From assembly GCA_965214995.1 (NCBI GenBank), contig CBDCCT010000002.1, positions 372,001-436,000 of the forward strand: DNA of 64,000 nt, given 5' to 3'. Numbering within the stretch: position 1 is the first letter of the stretch; each line of letters starts with the position of its first letter. This document shows, piece after piece, positions 45,918 to 55,966 of the stretch. Both the position numbers and the translations under genes were made by a program. Under the pieces are notes generated by a model that was not told where the DNA came from, ran no database searches, and worked only from the letters and a program-made list of their open reading frames with translations. Origin of the DNA: CBDCCT01 sp965214995. GTDB taxonomy: Bacteria; Deinococcota; Deinococci; Deinococcales; Trueperaceae.

Positions 45918-45984
45918 AGGTACTATACTTGGGTTTTCTAAATAGGTTTAGCTGGTTACTGTCCCTATCATCTCCCCCATTAGT

Positions 45985-46463
45985 GCACTGGTCACGTGTC
46001 TATTTACAAATCCACAATAGCAGAGTAGATGGATGAGGCTATAAGCCAGCCACTTATAACGACATCTAGTCTTATTGTTTTGTCGTTCAACGATTTGTGT
46101 AGAACACATATATTTTGCTTTGAACCTAATGACGTTGCATCTTCTATCTTTTTATATCACCCAGCAAATGTTAAAGCTCGAATCGGCCAACTTTACATAT
46201 ATCATTGAAGATGTGTACAAAGATAGAAAAAATTCAAAAATTTTAGTTTAATACGTTTGAATAAATTTCGCGGATCACTTCCACCTCAATGTTAATTCAA
46301 TCTTTAATGAGGAAAGATAACGTTCTTTTCTCAGACTTTAACAGATTACTGATCGTTGATTTATTTGACGCTTACTGCTGTGCCGTAGATAGAGAAATGT
46401 ATGAACGCAATCTCGGGTTGATGCGAGCCGCATACTTTTTGGACACTCATTCAGCCCAACCAC
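45985..46463. other. Spacer between MITE and universal stress gene
   Basis: Holds the 3' UTR of the minus-strand gene. No gene seen; the frame starting 46289 is mostly a shadow of the gene at 46464. Confidence 0.4.
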
Positions 46464-47823
46464 TCATGAAACCCCATCAATCTTCTGATCTTCGCCGCTT
46501 TCTCGCAACAGAATATGGCCCGGCACAGCTTCAATCTCTCCGTCAGTTTCATCTTCATCTTCATCCTCGCTACTCTCCTCACTCTCATCTGGACTGTTTT
46601 CATCTCTCATGCGCGGACTCTTCATTACAATCCCAGGACTCTTCATGTCTTCGGGAGAGCTCTCTCCTGAACGGCTAGTCGAGCTCTTCTGTGTCTCTTG
46701 TGCTTCTGAAATTGATAATCGAGCAATGCCAGTTCTCGGATCGTATCCTATAGCATCAGCAACCGCAGAAGCTTCAGCTTCCTTACCCTCAGCTGACGTC
46801 TTTTCGTCCTTGAAATCCTGTTCATGAAGATCCCCGTCAACATAACCACTCTTCTCCAGCAACTCCCTGTAGGCATATCTATTCGGATCGCCCTTCCGCT
46901 TGCGTTTTTTCTTGTCCCGTTTTACATTGGGCCGCACGACGATGACAGGTACTGGTGAATGCTGCAAACAGTACTTGGATACTGAGCCAGGTAAAAGTCC
47001 TTGTATGCCTCCAAGACTTCGCCCCTTTGTACCAACGATGAGTATGGCAGGCTCGTAAAGATGTATCTATACGGATCAGTATTTTTTGATATATCTTAAC
47101 ATAAATGATGGCTTACCATGTCATCTATCGTCTTCTGTACCTTACCCACAGAAAATTCCAAGATCAAATTAACCGCCTTATTCTCCCTGTTCTTCTCCTG
47201 AATTCGGCTCATCAGCGCCTCCGCTTCATCCCTATATCTACCATCTTCTACACTGGCTTCGCCAGCGATCTTCGAGTCTCGCTCGACCACCCGAAGACAA
47301 ACTATCTCATCACCATCATCAACCAGCTCGTCAAAAAGCCATTCGAGAGCGTGATCAGAGTGTTCGTTGGCGTCAAGACCGCACAGGAAGGTGCGAGATC
47401 TTTTGGTGTACTCGTAGTCTTTGTGCTTTCTCGTTAGTGTATAAGAAAATATTTCCGTGACTGCGGTCGAATCACGCTTATCGGAGAAAGTATCAAATGA
47501 GACGCGGGGTTGAAACACACTGAATTATGCGAAACCTTGTAAGCTTTTTGGTCATTCATGCAGACAAATGACATGCAGATAATTCACTGGCGTAAAGACC
47601 ACTTGCTGAGAAAATAGACGGAAGATCGATGAGATTTGCCAGATACAAGATTATTAACTTACGGAGGCGGTGGCGGTGAAGATAGCCTCTTCCGTCGAAC
47701 CGAGGACGCTCGTGAGCTGTAGCCAATAGTATTCGGTTTTACTGGCGACGCAAATTGAATTGACGTGCGGCGATGTGATAAGTCATCTTTGAAAGCTATC
47801 GATACCGAACGAGGCTCGATCAT
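46464..47823 (-). CDS. Universal stress protein (UspA) domain protein
   Basis: 388-aa protein with a single UspA fold. Exons 47823-47663, 47519-47117 and 47066-46464. N-terminal 60 residues are basic and Pro-rich (RRKRLSSPPPPP). The UspA core runs TFLCGLDANEHSDHALEWLF, DEIVCLRVVERDSKI, then LILEFSVGKVQKTIDDM joined to IHLYEPAILIVGTKGRSLGG and GLLPGSVSKYCLQHSPVPVI. The G-x2-G-x9-G(S/T) ATP-binding motif is met by GTKGRSLGGIQGLLPGSVS. A long C-terminal tail is Ser/Glu/Asp-rich (SPDESEESSEDEDEDETDGE) after a basic patch KRDKKKRKRKGD. Fungal members of this type are linked to stress response, but the role here is not known. Confidence 0.88.
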
Positions 47824-48305
47824 TGAGAAGAAGTCTAGAAATACTATAAGTCTTTCTCATGTAATTGTAGCAGTATTCGAAATCTAGGGTTTTGACTGCG
47901 TACAGTTTACGAAGTATAGAGCATTCGAGCATCAAGTGGCATGGAAGAGACTCGGAAAATTAGTATTGACATAAAGCTCAAGAAATTTCTAGAGCAGGCA
48001 AACGTAGATGCGGTAGGCGATCTTTGTACGACGACGAATATGTCATACCAGCGCGCTTGATGGTCCACATGTGGGTAGTTCTGATGCCTTCAATTCCATT
48101 GAAAAAGTGTAAGAGAATAGAAGTGGGCTATGGGAAAAAAAGTACAAGAATGCGCTTAGCACGTGAAAGTAGTAGACTCATACCACGTTTGTTTTAGCAT
48201 ATATTCAACACAGATCTATAAGATGAGAACAGAAATCAATTTCTATTAATGTAGTTCTCAATTGTTTACAATCTCGAACAAATCACGGTAGGACGCTGTT
48301 GCACT
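47824..48305. other. Universal stress gene promoter and ZUO1 3' region
   Basis: 482 bp, no gene or clear motif. Confidence 0.4.
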
Positions 48306-49767
48306 CTAAGAAGTGATTATGCTTAAATCTCCTCCGTTCACTTTTCCGGCATCGACAAGCCTTTGCGCCTCCGCTGTAAAAATGCTTTTAATTTCAGGCA
48401 GGTCCTTCTTCCCGTTCAATTTAGAGGACAGACTTGCTAGCTCATCTATCTCTAGTTTGGTTATCAGTAGATCAACTTCGTTTAATGTCGTATCAATCTT
48501 AGCAGACGGTACATCACCACCTTCGTGAAAGTAGTTCACATCCTTGACGCTACCTCGGATTACTCTCTTATTCTTCTTTGCTGCATTTTTTGCTGCCTCT
48601 TTGGCTTTCTTGCCTTCAGCTCTTTCGGCTTTCTCAGCAGCCTGTTTTTCAGCTTTTAATCTTGCTTCCTCCTCCTTTGCCCTTGCCGCTTCCTCTGCAA
48701 CTCGATTCGCCTCGGCCTCTCTCTCCAGCCGTTTTTTGTTCTTCTGCGCATGCTCTTCTTTCCTGAATTTCCTGATGCGATCATCCAAAGCCAGTGCATC
48801 ATCCACTAGCTTTCGAAGCCTTGCGGTATCTTCTGTTTTCTTCTTTTTCCTTGCATTTTGATTCTTGCGCTCAACGTGACGTTTTTGATCTCGATTTTCA
48901 TTGTCGTCTGGTATGTCCTCGTCTTGATACTCAAAAGATCTCCAGCTGTCAAAGTTATACCAAAAATTGTAGAATGTTTCCACTTCGTCCTTTGTGCTAT
49001 CTTCACTTCCAAGTTTTGGCACCGGCTGAGATTTTGAGAATCGAGCTTCTGATTCAAACACAGGTCCCCATAGCTTGTAAAAATTTCCTTTCTGTGTCTC
49101 TTTCTTTGTCGGAGGCTCTACGTCTGCGCCTTCATCTACAGAATCAAATTGTCGACGTTTGGCAGGATCCAGCAGTATTTCCGTAGCTTTCTGAATGCAT
49201 TTGAAGAAGGAATCATCATCGGTGGTGCCTGCTGCCGCTTTCTTATCTGGATGATGCTTGAGCACTTTCTTTCGGTGCGCTCGTTTAATTTGCTCTTCGC
49301 TTGCTTTGTAGCGGTATTTCGAAAGTCCTAACACAGCGTAATGGTCCTGGTTCTGCACCATAGAACAATAAGTTCAACATACTATATGCATAAAACTTCA
49401 GTCAACTATACACACCTTCCAATCTTTCGGATCACGTTGGAGCATCAACGGGTCCTCCGGCTCGCTGATTTCCCCGCCATCATCTTCCTCTACTTTCTTG
49501 ACGTTTTCTTGGGCCAAGATGCGTTCATCTTCGGAGAACGTTCGTTTGTGACGTTTCTAAATATAAAAGATTAGCCATACATTAATAGAATTTGTACTGC
49601 TAAGCTAATTGACTTACTCGCCTGGCATGTGCCAGAAAATGAGGACCGACAGGTTCAAGATTACGCTGAACGGGTGCATTAAGATGTCCGATGCTTTTGA
49701 AATTCTTGGGCGCTGACCATCCTTCCGGCAAGGTCGGTAAAGGTAGAGAGATTTGTATGGTGTTCAT
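48306..49767 (-). CDS. ZUO1: Zuotin, ribosome-associated J-protein
   Basis: J-domain co-chaperone of the ribosome-associated complex that partners Ssz1/Ssb at the tunnel exit. Exons 49767-49618, 49556-49416 and 49352-48306; 445 aa. N-terminus MNTIQISLPLPTLPEGWSAP is the Ssz1-binding LP-rich motif. DPLMLQRDPKDWKNQDHYAV then LGLSKYRYKASEEQIKRAHR and HPD (KVLKHHPDKK) form the J domain. The zuotin homology domain has FYNFWYNFDSWRSFEY and RKLVDDALALDDRIRKFRKE, followed by the long charged middle helix rich in Glu/Lys/Ala and the C-terminal four-helix region (NEVDLLITKLEIDELASLSS). An internal ATG at 49361 lies in the second intron and is not the start. Confidence 0.96.
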
Positions 49768-50001
49768 TTTGAATTCACCAAATCTGCACTAGGTTGTAGA
49801 TAATTATCGCGTTAAATATTATATTGTGCCTGATTGCATCTGCCAAGAGGTAATTTGGCGCACAAAAAATAGCTCTCCTATATAGTTAAAAAGTGCAAAA
49901 CATAAGCAGATCCATTTCCTTACTTCAATCTATAGATTCTAAGTCTCCTTACCACGACTAGCGTCAACACAGGTATACAACCATTTGCTGAACCGTAGTG
50001 C

Positions 50002-50462
50002 ATGGCACTTGCAGCTTACAGAGGACTGTTACGCTCCGCCAGACTCGCTTTTGAAGGTAAGCAGGACATCTCATCCAAGGGAGCGCAATTCCTGTGTGTT
50101 AACATTTCCCAAAAGGTGACACTTTCAGACTCGCAGCAGCTCAGACTGAAGCCCGTAAGAAATTTGACGAAAGCAGACATCTACAATCGGGTGGAGACGA
50201 GGCCCTTGCGGTAATTGAACATGCTGAAGCGGTAGCAAAAGTGTTACGCGAAAACGTTGTGCAGGGAAAGCAGACTGAGGAGAGTGGGCGTTTCAGTGAG
50301 ACTTCTAAATCTAAAGGATACCTGATATCTTGATATAGGCTAATTACGATGTGGTCGGCAGAGCTACGCATACACGAACATACACAGCGTGGAAGCAACG
50401 AAACTATAAAGCAGGCTGCCGGGAAGCAGAATACGGTAGCAGCATTGAAAAACAAGGTCTAA
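50002..50462 (+). CDS. MZM1: Mitochondrial zinc maintenance protein 1 (LYR, LYRM7 type)
   Basis: Matrix chaperone for the Rieske protein Rip1, used in complex III assembly. Exons 50002-50056, 50116-50295 and 50362-50462; 111 aa. Sequence MALAAYRGLLRSARLAFEGD leads to TFRLAAAQTEARKKFDESR, AVAKVLRENVVQGK and KLRIHEHTQRGSNETIK, in order and spacing of the family, with the AYRGLLR LYR-like helix. Intron 1 was set at 50057-50115 because G|GT joins give EGDTFRLAAA. Intron 2 uses acceptor CAG at 50359-50361, since the nearer acceptor breaks the frame. A branch-like GGCTAATTACG sits before it. Head-to-head with ZUO1, 234 bp apart. Confidence 0.93.
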
Positions 50463-50577
50463 TTCGATACAAGAGTACGCCTGTAGAAGTTTCCTTCCAC
50501 TTGATTCTCTCCCATGTGATGTCCCAAAGATGTAAAACGCCAGTAAATGCAACATGCGTATTCGTGATGAAAGACGT

Positions 50578-51782
50578 TCAATTACCCGCTAAGCTGGCAT
50601 ACTGAACGTCCCCTGATCCAGGAGGTGGTGGGAGATCACTCATCCTGTCCAGCTCCTCATCCCTCGCTTTCTTTGCGTACTGACCCGTCTGAGCGCCTGG
50701 CGTAGCAGTGCTGTTCGCTTTTATAGCCTTCATTGTTTCCCGTCCTTCCTTTGCCAGCGCTATCCGTTCATCTCTGTCCATGGTATCAAGTGCCTTCGGT
50801 TTTCCCCATTGCACTCGCAGCGGGCATCCTTGAATCACCGCTCGGCCCTGACAGCTCTCGGCGGCAGTTTCTGCAGTCTGACGGCTTACGTAGTTGATGA
50901 ATGCGCAATGAGCGCGGTGTGAGCAGACGAGGGATCGAAGCGTGCCAAATTTTGAGAAGAATTTTCGTAGTTCGTGTTCCGGTAGATCATCTTCAACGCC
51001 GGTGACAAAGAGAGATGTGATGTTAGGATCGGATGGTGGTAGAATATCTTGCGGTCCAGGAGGTAATTGCGCTGTGCCTGGAAAGACCGGTCTCCCTTTG
51101 CCTCTGACAGCTCCTCCTCCTCTCATTCCACCCCTCCCCCCTCTACTTCGCACAGGACCGGGCATGGGTCTCGTACCAGCCGCTGTGCTCGTTGACGCCG
51201 ACAGAGCTTTCGCCTCGTCCGTATTCTCACCACTCGCTTCAAGCCTTCTCTGCCGCTTGTAGTATGGCTCGCTCTGCGCCAGCCTTCTGAGCAGCTCTCG
51301 CGCCTTCTCATCCGTCTTCGCGTAGGCCTCTACTCCCCCTCTACCCTCTGCAATCTCCTTTTCGTGCTCCTGCGCGTAGAATTCACGGTTGATGGCGCTT
51401 TCCGGGCCCGGCGCTACCATTTTCAGCGCAGCGTCTCGGACGACGAGAGGCAGCCCGAAGGACAGGTCTAGCATGCAGCATTGACAGCAGTTCTTCAGTC
51501 GGGCACATGTAAGGCATATGTTTGTTCGTTTCTGGCGCGCATTGCGATCGGCCTTCCAGAGAAATACGGTGAAAGGCCTTGTGCATATCTGTTGAGTGTT
51601 GGCGAATGGCTTTTATCTTTGGTGCACTTGCTCAGTCCGTGACTTACCTTACACTCTGCTGAGTAGTCTTCCTTTAGCATCTGGACGAATGGATTGTCCG
51701 GTAGACATCGCTCGCATACGGAAGGAAAATCAGTAGTTTCCCAGCCTGACCTGTTAATGTCGTGCTTTATTTGCGGTGGCAT
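50578..51782 (-). CDS. SLT11: Pre-mRNA splicing factor SLT11/ECM2
   Basis: RNA-binding protein of the NineTeen-complex-associated spliceosome (Ecm2, Cwf5), contacting U6/U2 snRNA. Exons 51782-51648 and 51588-50578; 381 aa. The N-terminal zinc-binding part has CERCLPDNPFVQMLKEDYSA, ECKICTRPFTVFLWKADRNA, RQKRTNICLTCARLKNCCQC and CCMLDLSFGLPLVVRDAAL, an array of CxxC pairs shared with human RBM22. Then Gly/Arg-rich linker (GRGGMRGGGAVRGKG) and one RRM: SLFVTGVEDDLPEHELRKFF (RNP2-type start), AHCAFINYVSRQTAETAAES (RNP1). Tail AKKARDEELDRMSDLPPPPG is typical of the family. Confidence 0.95.
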
Positions 51783-52047
51783 GTTTGGTCAAGATCAGGA
51801 ATTGTGTCGTGATCAAGTGTAAATTGTTTGGCGAGTGTTAATGAACGGTGTGGCGTAAGGCCGTTTTGGTGTGGCGCCTTTGATGGCTGGCTCCTGTCCG
51901 CAAACACTTTGGAGCTTAGCTGACAGCTTTGTTATTTTAGGAGCTGGTTCTCTTCCCTTTCTTTACTTACAAATCAATACTATACTGCTCTGACTTCTCA
52001 ATTGGCTATTTAAAAACATTCTCACAGCTTCTGATAAGTTTCTAATC
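51783..52047. promoter_or_regulatory. Divergent promoter SLT11 / ERG6
   Basis: 265 bp between start codons. No specific element recognised. Confidence 0.5.
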
Positions 52048-53353
52048 ATGTCTCCAACTGCTCTCGAAAAAGAGGACCACGAGCGTGATGAATCTTTCAA
52101 CAAGGCGCTACACGGTAAATCCATGCAAGAGCGTGCTGGTCTGACCGCCATGATGAGAAAAGATCCGGATGCCCAAAAAATTGCAATTGATGAATATTTT
52201 AAGCATTGGGATAATAAGAGCGCCAGAGATGAGACAGCGGAGACGCGGGAGGTTAGTTTCCGCTAAGGGATTTGCGGCGATTTGCAAAAGATGCTAAGGT
52301 AGAGAAGGCAAGGAGAGCAGAATATGCGACTTTGACGCGGCAGTATGTATCTCTTACATCCATTAAGAACCGATTCTTCAATTGACCATGATATAGTTAT
52401 TACAATATTGCTACAGATTTCTATGAGTACGGTTGGGGTTCATCATTCCACTTCTGCCGCTTTGCCTACGGGGAATCGTTTAAACAAGCAATAGCTCGGC
52501 ATGAACACTATCTTGCTCATGTCATGAAGCTGCGGGAGGGCATGAAAGTACTTGATGTGGGTTGCGGTGTTGGAGGACCGGCGCGAGAGATGGTCAAATT
52601 TGCCGGTATTGACGTTGTCGGTATAAACAACAATAATTACCAGATAGAGAGGGCTACGACATATGCCCAACGAGAAGGGCTGTCAGAGCACTTAAAATTT
52701 GTGAAGGGTGACTTTATGGTATGTAGGCACACTAAAGCTGGAAACATAAAAAGTAACAGTAGCAGCAAATGCCATTTCCAGACAACTCGTTTGATGCAGT
52801 ATATGCAATAGAAGCAACAGTGCATGCACCGTCACTTGAAGGTATCTACTCCGAGATACACAGGGTGCTCAAACCTGGCGGAGTCTTTGGGGTGTACGAG
52901 TGGCTCATGACAGACCAATATGACAATAAAAATCCTCGTCACCGCGAGATTCGACTAGGTATCGAGCAAGGCGATGGTATATCGAACATGGAAAAGATAG
53001 AAGTGGCTCTAGACGCAATGCGCAAAGCAGGCTTCACACTGGAACTGCATGAAGATCTTGCAGACCGTAAAGATCCTGTTCCGTGGTACTGGCCTTTATC
53101 TGGCGATCTCAGATACATAGGCAGTTTTGGCGACATCTTTACCATCGTACGAATGACAAAGATCGGACGTGGACTTGTGCATCGTTTTCTTGGTGCACTT
53201 GAATATGTCAAGCTCGCTCCCGCAGGTAGTCAAAAGACTGGTGATAGTCTTGCGCAAGCTGCAGACTGTCTCGTTGCTGGAGGTAAAGAAAAGTTATTTA
53301 CTCCAATGTATCTTATGGTTGGTCGGAAATCAGGTCCTGCAGATGGAACGTGA
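52048..53353 (+). CDS. ERG6: Sterol 24-C-methyltransferase
   Basis: Erg6 transfers the methyl of SAM to C-24 of zymosterol-type sterols on lipid droplets/ER in ergosterol synthesis. Exons 52048-52251, 52299-52342, 52397-52718 and 52766-53353; 385 aa. N-terminus includes DEYFKHWDNKSARDETAETR, then ARRAEYATLTRHYYNIATDF, YEYGWGSSFHFCRFAYGESF (sterol-binding YEYGWG), SAM motif LDVGCGVGGPAREM, INNNNYQI, MPFPDNSFDAVYAIEATVHA, LKPGGVFGVYEWLMTDQYD and the C-terminal WYWPLSGDLR. Introns 47, 54 and 47 nt. The 44-nt second exon keeps KARRAEYATLTRH in frame. Confidence 0.97.
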
Positions 53354-53769
53354 GGACGTGATTTCTCCTGCGGAATTGAAAATGTTATTCTGTATTATGA
53401 GAGATGTGTATTTTGATATATCAATTAGCTACTCGATCATAAGAACAAGAATGAAGGATAGATTTTCAACGAATGTAATAGTTTTACTAAGGTCTGAACG
53501 GGCATAATCTGTATCGAAGAGTATCACGATATAAGCTATTAGTTCCATTGGTTGAATTGGGCTTTTTGCCGTGACAAAGAGTTGTATGGACGCCATTTGA
53601 CAAGCTTGGCAATTGCGGAACCCCAACAGCCCAGCCAATAATTTTGTACTGGATGAACATAGCGAAAAATTATCTACGAAGCGCAACGACTTGGAAATAG
53701 CAAGAAGACCAATTGACTTCCTTCCAATTACCTCCTTCTTTCTACACCCCTTTTCAAACGATCATAAAA
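53354..53769. other. ERG6 3' region and PDB1 promoter
   Basis: 416 bp; AT-rich first half, more GC before PDB1. No gene. Confidence 0.45.
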
Positions 53770-55194
53770 ATGGCAGCAATGCCGTTCTCACGGTTACTCC
53801 GAACTCCCGCCCGAAGAACCCTCTCAAATCCAACCATCAGAAGCCGCCTATCTTCACCTTGCACAGCATTCCAGCTATCCTCGTCACAGAAATGTCGGAC
53901 TTATGCTACGCCGAGCGGAGTGAAGGAGATGACGGTGCGAGATGCTCTGAATGAAGCCATGGCCGAAGAGATGGAGCAGAACGAGAAGGTGTTTATCATT
54001 GGCGAGGAGGTAGCGCAGTATAACGGAGCGTGAGTGTTTGCCATGAATAGCTTGAAGTCTAGAGAAGCTCCAATGAAGAGTCCTTCATGAATCGATTGAA
54101 TTATTGGGACTGATGGGTTGTGGTTTATAGGTACAAAGTCACAAAGGGATTACTGGATCGGTTCGGCGAGAAGAGAGTCATAGACAGCCCGATCACAGAA
54201 GCAGGCTTCACAGGTCTAGCTGTTGGAGCAGCTCTCGCTGGACTACAGCCGATTGTATGTTTCATATAGATATGTTTGTCAATTACACGGACTAGTTGTT
54301 AAAGCGAGTTGTAGTGCGAATTCATGACCTTCAACTTCGCCATGCAAGCTATCGACCAGATCATCAACTCCGCAGCCAAAACACATTACATGTCCGGGGG
54401 CATTCAGCCGTGCAATGTCACCTTCCGAGGACCGAACGGTTTTGCTGCCGGAGTGGCAGCGCAGCATTCGCAAGACTACACTGCTTGGTATGGAAGCATT
54501 CCCGGACTGAAGGTTGTGTCGCCGTACAGTTCCGAGGATGCAAAGGGTCTTCTGAAGGCAGCCATACGCGATCCGAACCCGGTAGTGGTGTTGGAGAACG
54601 AGTATGTATCTTGAAGAGATTACTAACGCATCCCCTGACTAATGTACAGGCTGCTATACGGTCAATCATTCCCCATGAGCGAAGAAGCACAGAAAAGTGA
54701 CTTTATCCTGCCCGTAAGCTTCGCCTCATTACAAAATAACCATAACAGAATGACTCGAATTTTCTTAACTAACAAAATCCTCACAGTTCGGTAAAGCCAA
54801 GATCGAACGACCGGGCAAAGACCTGACAATCGTCACCCTCTCCCGCTGCGTCGGCCAAGCCCTCACCGCTGCCGAAGAACTCAAGAAGAAGTACGGCGTC
54901 GAGGCTGAAGTCATCAACCTCCGCTCCGTCAAACCCATCGACATCGAGGCAATCGTCAAGTCCGTCAAGAAGACCGGCCACATGATGGCCGTCGAATCAG
55001 GCTTCCCCTCCTTTGGCATCGGCGCCGAGCTGATTGCCCTGACGGCAGAGTATGCTTTTGACTATCTGGATGCGCCACCGGTGCGGGTGACGGGCGCGGA
55101 GGTGCCGACGCCGTATGCGGCGAAGCTGGAGGAGATGTCGTTTCCGACGGAGGGGCTGGTGGCGAGTTATGCGGCGAAGCTGTTGAGGGTGTAG
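53770..55194 (+). CDS. PDB1: Pyruvate dehydrogenase E1 subunit beta, mitochondrial
   Basis: Beta subunit of the thiamine-PP-dependent E1 of pyruvate dehydrogenase in the matrix. Exons 53770-54029, 54131-54254, 54315-54601, 54650-54713 and 54787-55194; 380 aa. N-terminus MAAMPFSRLLRTPARRTLSN is a mitochondrial presequence. Core: KEMTVRDALNEAMAEEMEQN, EKVFIIGEEVAQYNGAYKVT (Glu catalytic region), RVIDSPITEAGFTGLAVGAA, EFMTFNFAMQAIDQIINSAA, FRGPNGFAAGVAAQHSQDYT, GLKVVSPYSSEDAKGLL and LYGQSFPMSEEAQKSDF, then the transketolase C domain with VTLSRCVGQALTAAEEL. Four introns of 101, 60, 48 and 73 nt. Confidence 0.97.
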
Positions 55195-55966
55195 GGTGTT
55201 TGCTTTTACTGTTGCCGCATTCTCCTTTTGTTCCTGAACAGAATACCTCATTGCCTGAACTTTTTAATTTACCTTTTATCATGTAGATGGATGGTCTCCT
55301 CTATTAAATACTGGACCTGTTGGCATACTATGCATATCTCTGTAACATCATCGTCATCATCTCATTTACTTAGTTGTGCTAGGAGTAGTGTAGCTACAGA
55401 CAGTACTAGATGGATCGTCTGTTGGCTCCTTGTTAAGATGAGCCAGATAATATAGAGTATGGCATCACGCTAAACCTTGAATTTGTTACACCAATCTCAA
55501 ATCAGAAACTTGGAGAGGAGAATAACTTCAAGCTTCACACTTCCGGGATATTCGCGAAATGTATAACCCTCAAGAAGTGAATGACGGGATCAACGGATGT
55601 GTATGGTTGACCACCAAGTAAGGCTAAGGCTAAGGGGTTCAGAATTTAAGTCTTCCACGTGAATAAAGACTCGACGCTTCTATGAGCTTAATGGACAGGT
55701 AATGTAAACATAGCTTCACTTATCATCTTTCCGTGCCACAGTCCTACATATTTACTCTAAGCAACGGCAGTAAAACAAGAGGTTAACAGTCAACAAGCAA
55801 ATTTTTTTTTTCCCGCCCAGCAAGCATTTTTGTAAGCATCCGCGAACATATCTACAATTTGATTTTATGAACAACATGTAACCATGATTCCGCATCTCAA
55901 ACTTTTTACAATCTCACTTCATCGCACTTCCTCCTTTCAATCGAATGCCAACTTCGCCTCTCTCAC
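55195..55966. other. Convergent spacer PDB1 / PCM1
   Basis: 772 bp with both 3' UTRs. A poly-T run of nine near 55804. No gene. Confidence 0.45.

Larger units (their letters stand above)
45641..45978. mobile_element. MITE with telomeric-repeat arms, 338 bp
   Basis: Non-autonomous inverted-repeat transposon. Ends are GGGGAGATGATAGGGACAGT at left and its inverse at right (one extra G on the right). The terminal inverted repeats are about 80-110 bp and continue through AACCAGCTAAACCTATTTAG, AGTACCTTA and then into CCCTAA units, which face each other. The left arm is longer because a 19-bp piece is duplicated (45647-45665 and 45668-45686). The centre is AT-rich with no ORF. Family cannot be set; TA-type (Tc1/mariner) or another DD-E transposase could mobilise it. 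Confidence 0.85.
45635..45984. repeat. 6-bp target-site duplication ATTAGT
   Basis: ATTAGT occurs directly at 45635-45640 and 45979-45984, bordering the inverted-repeat element on both sides. A 2-bp TA duplication lying inside it is the other possible reading, which would place the element ends 2 bp further out. Confidence 0.7.

Noticed and set aside
49353..49361. ATG at 49361 as the ZUO1 start (MVQNQDHY)
   Set aside because: It lies in the second intron; the true exon joins DWK to NQDHYAVLGL and two upstream exons supply the conserved N-terminus.
51383..51586. Second minus-strand frame inside SLT11
   Set aside because: Alternate frame; the zinc-binding frame with CxxC pairs is the real one.
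29505..53353. ERG25 and ERG6 as a sterol gene cluster
   Set aside because: They are about 22 kb apart with many unrelated genes between; such spacing is easily chance.
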